Positions 18,031 to 28,100 of a stretch of DNA of 64,000 nucleotides are shown piece after piece (position 1 is the first letter of the stretch; every line of letters starts with the position of its first letter). Origin of the DNA: Sva-07 sp963828415 (GTDB lineage Bacteria > Actinomycetota > Acidimicrobiia > Acidimicrobiales > Ilumatobacteraceae); NCBI GenBank assembly GCA_963828415.1, contig CAWHEI010000003.1:496001-560000 (forward strand). The letters are read 5' to 3'. The notes under the pieces were generated by a model that was not told the origin of the DNA, made no database searches, and saw only the letters and a program-made list of their open reading frames with translations. Both the position numbers and the translations under genes were made by a program.

Positions 18031-18564
18031 TCACTTCATCACGGTCAGATGGGGAATGCGGACGCCGTTGACGACGAAGGCGACCTGCGAGCCTTCGTGG
18101 ACGGAGTTGGCGACGTTGGCGTACAGGAAGAAGTACGACGCCCCATCGAGGATCGTCAGTGAGTGCTTCATGCCGTTCGGAGTGCGAAGCACACGGTCGG
18201 AGTCCTCCACGGCGAGCACTGGCATGTCTTCCGGGGCCCCGAACAGTGCGGTCGCCTTGTCGGCGTCGGTGACCTGGAACTTCAACTCGAGGAGGCCACC
18301 ACTCGCGATCAGCCCGACGACATCGAGCCGAACGCCGTACTGGTCCTCCAACTGCTCAGCAGTGATCGCCGTGCTGTTCGCGATCGCCGGGTTGGCGCCC
18401 GATCGCATCTGCCAGGCGGCGATCCCGACGAACAGCACGGCCACGATCGCCCCGACGGCGATCAGCCGTTTCGTGGTGGCCGACCGTCCCGGACCAACGG
18501 GCGCCGGATCGTGATCCGTCCCGTCGGGCCCGTCGAGGTCGATGTCAGGTGTGTAGACGCTCAT
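18031..18564 (-). CDS. membrane-anchored extracytoplasmic protein of unknown function
   Basis: The 177-residue protein starts at ATG 18564, overlapping the previous stop by four bases, although a longer in-frame opening exists upstream. A Gly/Asp/Pro-rich cytoplasmic end is followed by one helix (KRLIAVGAIVAVLFVGIAAW, about 33-52) and a soluble domain of about 115 residues containing EQLEDQYGVRLDVVGL, LELKFQV, and SYFFLYAN. The fold looks like a small beta-sandwich. I recognise no family; the strict coupling to the cupredoxin-type gene suggests a role in anchoring or assembling the copper proteins. Confidence 0.75.
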   Translation of the reverse strand: MSVYTPDIDLDGPDGTDHDPAPVGPGRSATTKRLIAVGAIVAVLFVGIAAWQMRSGANPAIANSTAITAEQLEDQYGVRLDVVGLIASGGLLELKFQVTDADKATALFGAPEDMPVLAVEDSDRVLRTPNGMKHSLTILDGASYFFLYANVANSVHEGSQVAFVVNGVRIPHLTVMK

Positions 18565-21500
18565 GGGATGTCGAATGCATCCACGTCGAGGTTGCCGCTG
18601 GTCAGGCCCTTCGACGTCCCGTCGAAGTACACCGACCAGGTCCCGGCGTTGTAGTACACGACGTCTTCGTCCTGCACCGCTGCGAGGACCGGGACGCTCG
18701 TGTCCGCCGAGTACGAGAGGTAGAGGTGTGTCGAGTCGACCCACACGAGCCCGTCGACGTTCGTCGTCGACCATCCGAGGGCGGATGCGTCGAACATCCT
18801 CGCGTAGGAACTCCCGCCGTTCCATCGATAGATGTCGGCGTCGTCGCCACCCGGGCCGGCGACTCCTGGCAAGTTGTCGTTGTCGTCGGTCGAGAAGTAC
18901 AGCGTGCCACCGACGATGCTGATGGCATCGAGATCGGTCCCTGCCACACCGTTCGCACTGCCGTCGAAGAACAGCGACCAGGCCCCGGCGTCGTAGTACA
19001 CGACATCCTCGTCGGCAACCGACAAGTCAGGTCCCGGAATCGGGATCGTTACGTTCCCACTGAAGGACATGTAGAAGTGAGTCGCGTCCACCCGGCCGAA
19101 GCCATCGACGTTCGCCCCACCGGGGAGCGGATTCGTGATCCCCGAGACATCGATCGATCGGCTGAATGCCGAACCGTTCCACCAGTAGATGTCGGCGTCG
19201 TCGGCGGTGCCGGTGACTCCCGGCGGATTCGAACCGCCGGCGGTCGAGAAGTACAGCGGCGGGCTGACCACCATGTACACCTGGCCGACGAAGGGCAGAC
19301 CGGTCGACGACATCTCATTGCCGGCGACGTCCTTGATGCCGGTCGCCGAGGTGAGGTCGAGGCCGAGTGTGCCGCCGCCGGTTCCCGTGTTGACCGTGAC
19401 CGTCCTGGTGGTCCCGGTCCCGGTCACCGATGTCACCGATGCTCCCGGCGCCGTGCCGACGGTGGCAAAGTTGGCCGTCGTCGCCCCTGCCACGGACTCG
19501 GAGAACGTCACGAGGAACTGAACCGATGCCGCACTGGTCGGCGTCGCATCGATTCGGTCGATGCTCGACACCGTCGGTGGGGTCTTGTCGATCACCAAGA
19601 CGGTGGTCGAGGTCGCACCCCAGTTGCCGGCGGCGTCCTTGGCGTGGACATAGATGGTGTGGTTGCCGCCGCTGAGCGCAGCGATCGTCGTCAACGGGAT
19701 GTCGACCCTGATCGACTCGGTCAACGAGGTCCAGGCGCCATCGGTGGGTACGAACGGGAAGCCGCCGCCATTGGCACCCACCGTGTCGATGAAGCCCTCG
19801 GCCTGCACGACCTTCGACGTCGTGTCGGTCGCCGATGCGGTGACCCGCACCGCAGGCGTCGACGAATTGATGCCGATCGTCCCGTTGTTCGGGCTCGGCG
19901 CAACCGTGACCGACGAGGTCGGCGGTCCGGTTTGGTCGACGGTCAGCGTGATTGTTGCCGAGCCGACATTGCCGCCCGCATCCGTTGCCGACACGGTGAC
20001 CGAGTGGTCGCCTTCACCCAGGCCCGACGGAATCGTGGCGTCGAGGCTGGCGGTGGCGGCGACGTTGTTCGGGACGATCACGACGGCGGAGCCACCGTCG
20101 ACGCTGTACTCGGCCGAGACGATGTTCGATCCGCCGGAACCGACGTCGGATGCCGTGGCGTGCAGGGCGACTCCGCCTGTACCGTTCGACGGGTTCGGCG
20201 TCAGGGTCAGCCCGGTGACCGTCGGTGACTGGTTGTCGGTGGACACGACGACGGAAGCCCACAGACCCCAGTTGCCGGCCGAATCGTGACCGCGAACCCT
20301 GATCGTGTGGCTACCTGGCACCAGCATCGCGAAGGTGTCGTTCACCGACTCGGTTGGCGTGCCGAACGTACCCGCGAACGCCACAGCCGCCTCACCATCG
20401 ATCGAGTACTCGGCGGCATCGATGTCGCCGCCACCCGTGGTGACATCGCTGATCGTGGCGCTGATGCTGGTCGTGGTGGCGCTCAGGTTCGAGGCGAGCG
20501 GGCCGACGACGTCGGTCGGATCGGGCGTGCCGCCGATCTGCACGAAGCCGAGCGCGCCACCGTAGGAGACGGTGGCCGTGGACGTCGCCGGGCGGCGGTT
20601 TCGGTTGCGAAGCTGGAGGTTGGCGTCGAACACCGTCAGCACGGTTCCGGCTGCGGCACTGTCGGAGGCATGCACGATCGCATCGGTCGTCTGGCCCGGC
20701 CCGACCGTCTGCGCGACCACCATGTACGGGTTCGCCAGAGCGTGGCCGTCGTCGGCGACGATCTGCTGGTCGGCCCCGAGCACACTCATCGAGTGATAGT
20801 TGATGCCGGCGTTCACATAGCGCAACAGGATGTCCTCGCCGGCCGCCACCTCGCCGAGCGAGGCTGAGGCCGTCGACGAGTACACGGCACCGTTGATCAG
20901 TGTGTACTTCGGCGCGTAGTTGCGCATGTCGAAGGTTGCCGGTGTGGCGCTGTTGCTGAGCGCCGGGTCGATTTCGCTGATCACGATGAGCGCATCGTTG
21001 GCAGCAGGACCTGAGTCGGGGTTGACGACGAGCGTGCCGTAGAGCCCCATCGCCACCTGATGCTGCGTGTTGACGAGCGGGCCGGCTTCGTAGATGAACG
21101 TGCCCGGCTCAGTTGGAGTGAATGTGTACAACCTGACGCCGCCCGGGGCCGCGCCCACCTGATCGGTGGGCAGGTTCTGGCCGCGGATGGTCAACGACGT
21201 CGCCTCGGCGAGGTCGTTGTGGAGCGCGAGCACGACCGGTTGGCCGACCGTGGCCGTGAGCTTCGGTCCGCCGGGCTTCGTGACGGCAGCGCCGGAGAGG
21301 TTGTAACCCCGGACGTTGACGGCGAGACCGGCCAGCGTCGTCGAGCCGGTGACGGCCCAGATCTCATCGGTCGGCGCGATCACATCGAACGCCTGCACGA
21401 CGTCAGCGGCGGCGTTCCAGTTGCCATCGCCGAGCTGCGACGCCGTGATGGTGCACGACCCGGCGACACTCGTGAGGTGCACGGTGACGCCCGTCATGCT

Positions 21501-22316
21501 GCACGGTCCGCTGGTCGCCACGAAGGTGACCGGGAGACCTGAGCTGGCGGCCGCCGCCACTGTGAAATCGGACTCGACCGTCGCCCGAGCGGGCAGCGGA
21601 TCGAACGAGATCGTCTGATCACCTGGTGTGATGTTGAACGCTTGCACGACATCAGGCGCCGCTGTCCACGACGCGTTGCCGGCCTGCGATGCGGTGATCG
21701 AGCACGTTCCGACCGCCGTGAGATGCACCGAAGTCCCGGTCAGGGTGCAGTCACCCGTCGCCGCGAAGCTCACGGGCAGACCGGACGTCGCGGTGGCGCT
21801 CACGTCGAAGTCGGGAGCACCGAACGCCTTGTCGGCCAGCGGATCGAACGTGATCGTCTGGGGTTGAGCGAGGGCGTTGACGGTCAGGGTGCCGGTTGTG
21901 ACCCGCGTGGTATTGAAGGACGCTGACGCCTGGACGTTGAATGAGTAGGTGCCCGCCGGGACCGCAGCGCTGACGTTGACCGTGAGGGGGTAGGTGCGAG
22001 AGCCTGTTCCACTCGCTGGGGACCACGCCGACGGAGTTCCGAACGATGCCGTCGCTCCGGCTGGCAATCCCGAGGCCGAAACCGCGGGACTGCCTGGACT
22101 GCTCGCGCTTCGCGTGACGGTGACGACGTATGTCGCACTGCCCGCCGTACCGGCGGTGACCGTTCCGGTCTGGGCGGCGATGGCGATCGCTTGCAAGCTT
22201 GCCGACGCTGGTGCGGCGGTGCCGATCATGGCGATCGTGAGCACGGAGCCGAGCACCGCCAAGCGGCGGCCGAGGCGGGCCCGAATGGGAGAGGAATGGT
22301 TCGTTGACATGTTCAT
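18561..22316 (-). CDS. large secreted protein with a degenerate cupredoxin module and Ig-like repeats
   Basis: The 1251-residue protein has a signal peptide (1-40) and two bacterial Ig/MBG-type repeats (about 150-310; QTITFDPL and QTISFDPL starts). A two-cupredoxin, multicopper-oxidase-like module follows (about 315-575), with VGQPVVLALHN and TQHQVAMGLYG but without HxHG or HCH copper motifs. Further Ig-like repeats (600-950) carry DSAGNWG and DAAGNWG, and the end is a duplicated domain of about 115 residues (about 1022-1251; both copies contain DEDVVYY and LYFST). It resembles a scaffold built on an oxidase fold. It starts three bases after the second oxidase gene's stop. Confidence 0.8.
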   Translation of the reverse strand: MNMSTNHSSPIRARLGRRLAVLGSVLTIAMIGTAAPASASLQAIAIAAQTGTVTAGTAGSATYVVTVTRSASSPGSPAVSASGLPAGATASFGTPSAWSPASGTGSRTYPLTVNVSAAVPAGTYSFNVQASASFNTTRVTTGTLTVNALAQPQTITFDPLADKAFGAPDFDVSATATSGLPVSFAATGDCTLTGTSVHLTAVGTCSITASQAGNASWTAAPDVVQAFNITPGDQTISFDPLPARATVESDFTVAAAASSGLPVTFVATSGPCSMTGVTVHLTSVAGSCTITASQLGDGNWNAAADVVQAFDVIAPTDEIWAVTGSTTLAGLAVNVRGYNLSGAAVTKPGGPKLTATVGQPVVLALHNDLAEATSLTIRGQNLPTDQVGAAPGGVRLYTFTPTEPGTFIYEAGPLVNTQHQVAMGLYGTLVVNPDSGPAANDALIVISEIDPALSNSATPATFDMRNYAPKYTLINGAVYSSTASASLGEVAAGEDILLRYVNAGINYHSMSVLGADQQIVADDGHALANPYMVVAQTVGPGQTTDAIVHASDSAAAGTVLTVFDANLQLRNRNRRPATSTATVSYGGALGFVQIGGTPDPTDVVGPLASNLSATTTSISATISDVTTGGGDIDAAEYSIDGEAAVAFAGTFGTPTESVNDTFAMLVPGSHTIRVRGHDSAGNWGLWASVVVSTDNQSPTVTGLTLTPNPSNGTGGVALHATASDVGSGGSNIVSAEYSVDGGSAVVIVPNNVAATASLDATIPSGLGEGDHSVTVSATDAGGNVGSATITLTVDQTGPPTSSVTVAPSPNNGTIGINSSTPAVRVTASATDTTSKVVQAEGFIDTVGANGGGFPFVPTDGAWTSLTESIRVDIPLTTIAALSGGNHTIYVHAKDAAGNWGATSTTVLVIDKTPPTVSSIDRIDATPTSAASVQFLVTFSESVAGATTANFATVGTAPGASVTSVTGTGTTRTVTVNTGTGGGTLGLDLTSATGIKDVAGNEMSSTGLPFVGQVYMVVSPPLYFSTAGGSNPPGVTGTADDADIYWWNGSAFSRSIDVSGITNPLPGGANVDGFGRVDATHFYMSFSGNVTIPIPGPDLSVADEDVVYYDAGAWSLFFDGSANGVAGTDLDAISIVGGTLYFSTDDNDNLPGVAGPGGDDADIYRWNGGSSYARMFDASALGWSTTNVDGLVWVDSTHLYLSYSADTSVPVLAAVQDEDVVYYNAGTWSVYFDGTSKGLTSGNLDVDAFDIP

Positions 22317-22319
22317 CTC

Positions 22320-23693
22320 CTATTGAGGGCAGGTGCTGTTCTCGGGGTCGATCCGCATGTACGTGATCGGACCGGTCATGTTCACGCCCCACGAAGTGAT
22401 CTGGTGGAGGGCGTGGTTGTGCGAGATGATGTAGAACTCGCCGCATTGGTTGAGCGTCTGGTTGCCCGGAGGCTGCGGGCCGGTCTCGCCGAGGTATGGA
22501 CTGCCGCTGTAGAACATCCCGAAGACCTGGTTGGCAACTTGCGGCACCGCGACGGGCACCGGGTTCGTGGCGCTGTAGTGCTCGGCGTCGTACCAGCGGA
22601 ACAGCACGTCGTAGGTCTGGCCGGGTCCGATGTCAATCGCGAACTTCTCGTACGAGAGATCCGCACCTCCAGCGGTCTCGAGCGGATTGCCGTCACGGCC
22701 GATGACCTTGCCGTTGTTGCCGTGGGGGTGGAACGGGAACGTCTCTGTTCCGACGTTGAGATACCGGGCCATCCCCCCGTAGGGATGGCCGAGGTCGGTC
22801 ACGTGGCCGGGTGTCAGGTCGTCGGATTCACGCACCTGCGCGAGGGCGCCGTAGGGCTGGTTGGGGAGCCACGAGGCGCCGTTGTCGGCGATCGAGTCGG
22901 GGAACCCGCGGCCGTTCACCAACCAGTAACGGGGGTGGTAGTTGTCGAGGTTGTAGTTCGACGTGAGGCCACTGTCTTTGCGTTCGATCGCCTGGTTCAG
23001 GTACGGATCGATCTCCGACAACAACACCATGAACTCCTCGGTGTTGTTGGCGCCGTCGGGCGAGTTCGCGACTGTGGTGAACTGGCTGTCGGGTCGGTCG
23101 TAGGCCCAGTCCGGATGACCGGTGGGACGCACGATGAGAGCGCCGAACAGCCCCATTCGGACCTCGATGTCGGGATCGGTGCCCGATTCGTACAGGAAGG
23201 TCCCAGGGTCATTGGCGACGAACGAGTACGTCACCGTGCCACCGTTGGCGGCGGCCCCCTGCGTCATCGAGGTCATCGTTGTCGGGTCGGCCGGGTTCGA
23301 GAACTGCGGCGTGGCGGGTGCGCCGTTGGCGAGCACGTCGGTCTGGCCGGGGAAGATCATCGAGATGTCACGCTCGAGCGTGTTGGTCAGCGTGATCGTC
23401 ACCGTGTCGCCCTCGTTGACGCACAACACCGGGCTGGGGTGCTGGAATGGCGTGCCGACGAGCTTGTAGCCGTACATGTACACCGTGTTGCCGTCGGGCA
23501 GATTGATGTAGTCGGTGTCGGTGGTCATGTCGAACGTCGGACCGTCCGAGCAGACGATCCCGACGCGGGGTCCGTCGAAGGCCGACACCGGGGTGACGGT
23601 GTTCCCGCTGGTGACGGCCACCGTCCCGATGGCCAACAGGCCACCGAACAGAGCGGTCGCCCGCCGGCGCCGATGAGAAGAGATTCGATGCAT
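22320..23693 (-). CDS. multicopper-oxidase-like protein lacking the type 1 cysteine
   Basis: The 457-residue secreted protein (signal 1-38) has the cupredoxin-repeat fold of multicopper oxidases, e.g. VNEGDTVTITLTN and GLFGALIVRP. The first-domain sites are lost: FLYESGTDPDIEVRMG replaces the usual HxH motif and no HWHG exists. The last domain keeps two histidine clusters, FHPHG (His322, His324) and SHNHALH (His425, 427, 430), but Asn426 stands where the type 1 copper cysteine of HCH should be. Such a protein cannot form the normal electron entry site on its own. It follows the 23725 oxidase gene by 31 bases. The ATG at 23693 is preferred over longer openings. Confidence 0.85.
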   Translation of the reverse strand: MHRISSHRRRRATALFGGLLAIGTVAVTSGNTVTPVSAFDGPRVGIVCSDGPTFDMTTDTDYINLPDGNTVYMYGYKLVGTPFQHPSPVLCVNEGDTVTITLTNTLERDISMIFPGQTDVLANGAPATPQFSNPADPTTMTSMTQGAAANGGTVTYSFVANDPGTFLYESGTDPDIEVRMGLFGALIVRPTGHPDWAYDRPDSQFTTVANSPDGANNTEEFMVLLSEIDPYLNQAIERKDSGLTSNYNLDNYHPRYWLVNGRGFPDSIADNGASWLPNQPYGALAQVRESDDLTPGHVTDLGHPYGGMARYLNVGTETFPFHPHGNNGKVIGRDGNPLETAGGADLSYEKFAIDIGPGQTYDVLFRWYDAEHYSATNPVPVAVPQVANQVFGMFYSGSPYLGETGPQPPGNQTLNQCGEFYIISHNHALHQITSWGVNMTGPITYMRIDPENSTCPQ

Positions 23694-23724
23694 CGTGGTA
23701 CCTCTTTCGTTCGCAGCCCTGGGC

Positions 23725-25128
23725 TCAGGTGTTCGGCACGGTCTGGGGTGGGATGGCGGCGCTGGTCGGATGGACGCGGATTTCGGTGGCCTGGCCGCCG
23801 AAGCCGCCGTCGGCAAGGTTGTTGGAGCGCAGGAAGTTGCGGTTGTAGAGCATGTAGGTGTCCCAGCCCTGCCCGCTCGACCCGCTGCCGCCGGTGAAGG
23901 CGGGCGCCGTGATGATCACGTCGAAGCTCTCACCGGCATTGAAGTTGATCGTGTTGGTGAGATAGCTCGTGTCGGTGTTGTCGCGGCCCCGCATCGGGGT
24001 GGCGTCGCGCCCGACGACGTGCATCGCGATGCCGTCGATGGTCATCGCCGCCTCCTTGAAGCCGAGGTTCGAGAAGCGCAGGGCAACCTTCTCGCCGGCC
24101 ATGCACTCCACGAGCGACGAGAGCGGCTGGTACTGGAGGTGCGGGTAGCCGACGGGTGCGATCAGCGTGCCGTCGGTCTCGGTTGCGACCGGCATGTACG
24201 GCTTGCTCCATGGCGCTCCAAGCGTCCAGCCGTCGCTGTAGGGGGCGTTGGGGGCGACCGTGTCCGGATAGACCCGGCCGTTGAGGAGAGCGAAATCGGC
24301 CCGGTAGTCGCTCCACTCGGGCAGCTGGATGTGAGCGTCGGCCCAGTGCGATTCGGCCCACACCTCCGAGAGGTGCATCGCATACTCCCGGTCGTACGCG
24401 GTCGCCGGGTCGTTGTACACGTACTTCTGGGTCGGCGTGTTGAGCTTCGGCCGCACGAACACCAGGCCGTTCATGCCCATGTGGACGTGCTCGACGTCCT
24501 CCACGTGGCAGTGGTACATGTAGGTGCCGGGGTCGCGTGGCCGATACACATACCGGAACACCGTTCCCGCCGGCACCGACACCGATCCGGTCGGCTCGCC
24601 GTCGAAGAACGGGATGACGTTGCGGAACCCGTGCCAGTGCAGCGTGTGCGCATCGAACAGGTCGGGCCGCACCGCCAAGCCGAGGTTGGTGATGTCGACC
24701 ACGAACTCGTTGTCCGGATTGTCGTCGTACTCGTTCACCCAGAACAGCGGCGCCGAGTGCTGGGCGCGTTCCTTCTGACCGAACCGCTCCGCTTCGTCGA
24801 GTTCGGTGATGTTGCGGAACCCGAAGATGTAGGTGGTGAGCCCCGTGTCTGAGCCACCCGGACCCTTGTCGTCCGCCATCGGGTCGGGATGGAACGGCGC
24901 GATCAGCGGAGTCTCCGGGAGGCCCATCCATCCGTCGGTGCCACCGAGGAACATGTAGCGGTCCGGTTGAATCGTCGCGAGGTGGGCGTCGGCGAACACC
25001 TGGCTCGCCGAGCTGGGATGGAGGACCTTCATCCCCGTCCCCGTCACCGCGGCGAGTGCCGCTGCCCCACCGGCGTACCGGAAGAATTGGCGTCGGCCGA
25101 AGCCCATGGTCTCGTTGGGTGCACTCAT
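23725..25128 (-). CDS. multicopper-oxidase-like protein with type 1 site, Tat-type signal
   Basis: The 467-residue protein begins with a twin-arginine-like signal (GRRQFFRYAGGAAALAAV). Its first cupredoxin domain holds HTLHWHG (His161, 164, 166) and YHCHVEDVEHVHMGM (His206, Cys207, His208, His214, His216, Met219), giving a plausible type 1 copper and half of a type 2/3 site. The C-terminal domain has the fold landmarks (DGIAMHVVG, YMLYNRNF) but lacks the histidine clusters that complete a trinuclear centre. Tat export fits cofactor loading in the cytoplasm. Substrate is unknown; metal oxidation is one option. The neighbouring 22320 gene carries the missing type of motif. Confidence 0.9.
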   Translation of the reverse strand: MSAPNETMGFGRRQFFRYAGGAAALAAVTGTGMKVLHPSSASQVFADAHLATIQPDRYMFLGGTDGWMGLPETPLIAPFHPDPMADDKGPGGSDTGLTTYIFGFRNITELDEAERFGQKERAQHSAPLFWVNEYDDNPDNEFVVDITNLGLAVRPDLFDAHTLHWHGFRNVIPFFDGEPTGSVSVPAGTVFRYVYRPRDPGTYMYHCHVEDVEHVHMGMNGLVFVRPKLNTPTQKYVYNDPATAYDREYAMHLSEVWAESHWADAHIQLPEWSDYRADFALLNGRVYPDTVAPNAPYSDGWTLGAPWSKPYMPVATETDGTLIAPVGYPHLQYQPLSSLVECMAGEKVALRFSNLGFKEAAMTIDGIAMHVVGRDATPMRGRDNTDTSYLTNTINFNAGESFDVIITAPAFTGGSGSSGQGWDTYMLYNRNFLRSNNLADGGFGGQATEIRVHPTSAAIPPQTVPNT

Positions 25129-25178
25129 CGCGGTGTCTCCCTGGTCGTTGCCGTTGAGGTTCGTGTTCGGGTTGCGGC

Positions 25179-28100
25179 TCACGGGAAGGTCCCGCCGCTG
25201 AAGTTGTCGATGCGGGCATTGCCGGCCGATGCGTTGGTGGTGCCGACGAACCACAGCCCGATCTGGCTGGTTCCCGACGCTGCCGGCACGGTCCTCGTAC
25301 CGATCGAGGTGCCGTTGCGGTAGACGGTCAGCGTGGTGCCGCTCACCCGAGCGCCGATGGTGTCTCCGTTGACGAAGCTCGCCGGGATCGAATCACCGAT
25401 CGCACCGGCCTGCGTTTCGACCACGACGTCACCGGACGACTGCCGGTACACGACCCTGAGCATGTTGGCCCCCGCCGATCGCAGCACGAGCCCTTGGGCC
25501 GACGCCAGGGTACTCACGTCGACGAACGTGAACGAGGCCTCCTGGTCGGCGCCGAAGCTGGCCGCCCACAACTTGGGTGGTGACGCCGACGCCCGGATCT
25601 CGAGGTTGTTGGAGTTGACTCGATAGCCCAGATTCGGGGTGTTCCATTTGTTGCCAGGGTTGGAACTGTTGGCCCGGTTGAAGTTGTCGAGCACCGCTGT
25701 GCCTGGGAAGGGCGCCGGTCCTGGCGGCGTGACGCTTCCGGCGATCTCATCGGAGCCGGCATCGATGCCGCCACCAGCGGGACGTGCGTTGCCGTCGATG
25801 TCGGTCGTTGGGGCGTTGACACCCGACTGGCTGGAGGCGCCCAGGTTGACAGCGGGTCCTGCGGGTGAGGTGTCCGAGATGTGGTAGTTGCCGAGTAGCT
25901 CAGGAGGCAGGTTGAGGCTGATCAGGAACGCCCCGAGGAAGTTGGGATTGGTGCGCCAGCCATTGAACGCCACCTGGGTGTCGTAGGGCGCGATCACCTG
26001 CGGGTCAGCGGCACTGTTCGTGGGGCTCGTCGTGTATGGATGGACACCAGCGTTCTGTTGGATCACCGAGTTGGTCGGCGCCAACGATCCGGTTCCGTCG
26101 GCCACGCCCAGGTCCCAGTGGTTGATCGGGGTCGCGTCGCCAGCGGCGCCGATGCCGAGTACACCGGTCGAGCCTCGACTGCCGGCCCGGTTGTCCCAGA
26201 AGATGTTGTTGAACAACAGTGGGTTGCTGAACATCGGCGAACCACCTGGCAGAGAATTCTGCAGCGGAACGCTGTTCTGCGACGTCGACAGCCCAGCCGG
26301 AGCTGGCAGACCATCGGATGTCAGCGCGGTCGCCGTCGTGACGTTCTTCATCACCGTGTTGTTGTAGAACCGCACGTTCGGTGCGTCGTTGATGCCCACG
26401 CCACCGCCTTCGTGCGTCGAGGCGTTGTTGACGATGGTGTTGTTGTAGACGTCCATCGGGAAGTTCCCGGCCATCAAGAACCGCAGGCCGCCACCGTCGT
26501 CGTTGGCGAGATTCGACTGGATCACGTTCTCGTGGATGCTCACCGGCCCACTTCCCTGCGACAGCGCTGCCGGGTTGCCCGGCAGCGAGCCGGCGATCAT
26601 GATGCCGCCGCCCTCGTCGTAGGACTGGTTGAACCAGATCCGATTGTGATCGATCGAGCCGTTCGGGCTGTAGCCGTAGGCCGAGACTCCACCGCCGTAC
26701 TCGGCGGAGAAGTTGCCGCAGATGTCGTTGCCGGTCACGGTGTAGTTGTCGGCACCGGCGAACAGGCCGACGCCGCCGGCGAGGTTGGTGCCACCGTTGG
26801 CGATGATCCGATTGTTGGCGATACGGACGTGATCGTTCGTGTTCTGCGACGCCCCGATGTCCGGCGTTCCGATTCGAATGGTGCCGTATGCACCGCCGTT
26901 GTTCTGCACGACGTTGTTGGTGATCTGGAGGTATCGGGCGAAGGCGTTTGCGAAGACCGCCCCGCCCTGGGTCACCAGGCCACCAGGTAGACCCGTCGGG
27001 AAGCCACCGATCTGGGAGATGTTCCCTGGGAAGCCCTGCTGGTCACCACCGCGCAGGTCGAAACCGTCGATCGCTCCGGCGAAGGCCGAGGTGAATGCGC
27101 CGTCGTGGGCGAAGATCGACACGACCGCTCCATCGTTGATGCTCTGGTTGCCGTCCCAGGTGAGCCCGGCGATCCGGTTGTACCAAGCCGCAGCGGTTGG
27201 GCCGTCTCCGCCAAAGGCGCCACCATCGATGATCGAGCCGGGCACGGACCCGTCGGGGCTGCCCGAACCGACACCTTGCAGCTTGATCGCCCCGGTCAGG
27301 ATCAGGTTCTCGTAGTACGCCCCGCGTGGGTTGGTCCGCACGACCGCCGTGTTGGGGTAGACCACGACCAGGTCATTGCCGGCGCTCACTGCGGCGGCGT
27401 CAACGGCGGCTTGGATGTTGTTGAAGTGGTTCAGAGCCGGTGTGAGATTCGGCCCGACCTCGTAGAGGTTCGGGCTGTAGCCGCCCGGGCCACCGGCACC
27501 AAGCGTCACGGTGCCGCCACTGAAGTCGTCGACGCGAGCGCCAGTCGGCACGAGCATGCCGTACCGGCCGCCGCCCGTGACGAACGAGTTCGCTCCGGTC
27601 GTCGGCAGCGCGACGTTGCCCAGGTAGGTGGTGGTGGCTCCGCTCGTCTTCCACACATGTACGACACCCAGGCCGTTGACCACGGCGGACAATCGGTCGC
27701 CTTGGGCGAAGGTTGCCGGGAGGTCGCCGATCGTCGTCGTGGCGAGCCCGGACGTGATCCTGACGTGGACCTGGCCGGATTCATAGACCACCCGGATGTA
27801 GTTGGCCGGGTTGGCGTTGGAGCCGCCGTTACCCTTCAGGATGACCCCGGTGTCGATCAGGACACCGTTGACCGGGGCGTTGGCGAAGGTGATCGAAGCG
27901 CCCTGCGTCGAGCCGCCGGTGCTGCCACTTCCGTTCCACATCGGGGTACCAGGGAGTTGCCCGTGTGCCTGGTTGCCGTTGACCCGAGTGGCGGCAGCGC
28001 CGAAGAAGACGATCTGGCTCCAGTTGCCGCCGAGATTGTTGGAATTGTTGCGGTTGAAGTTGTCACGTGCCGGGATGTTCGGCAGGGCCAGCGTCGCGCC

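Noticed and set aside
27480..27700. KTSGATTT in the giant protein as an ApbE flavinylation site
   Set aside because: It lacks the preceding Asp of the usual motif and falls inside a LamG-like domain, not an FMN-binding domain.
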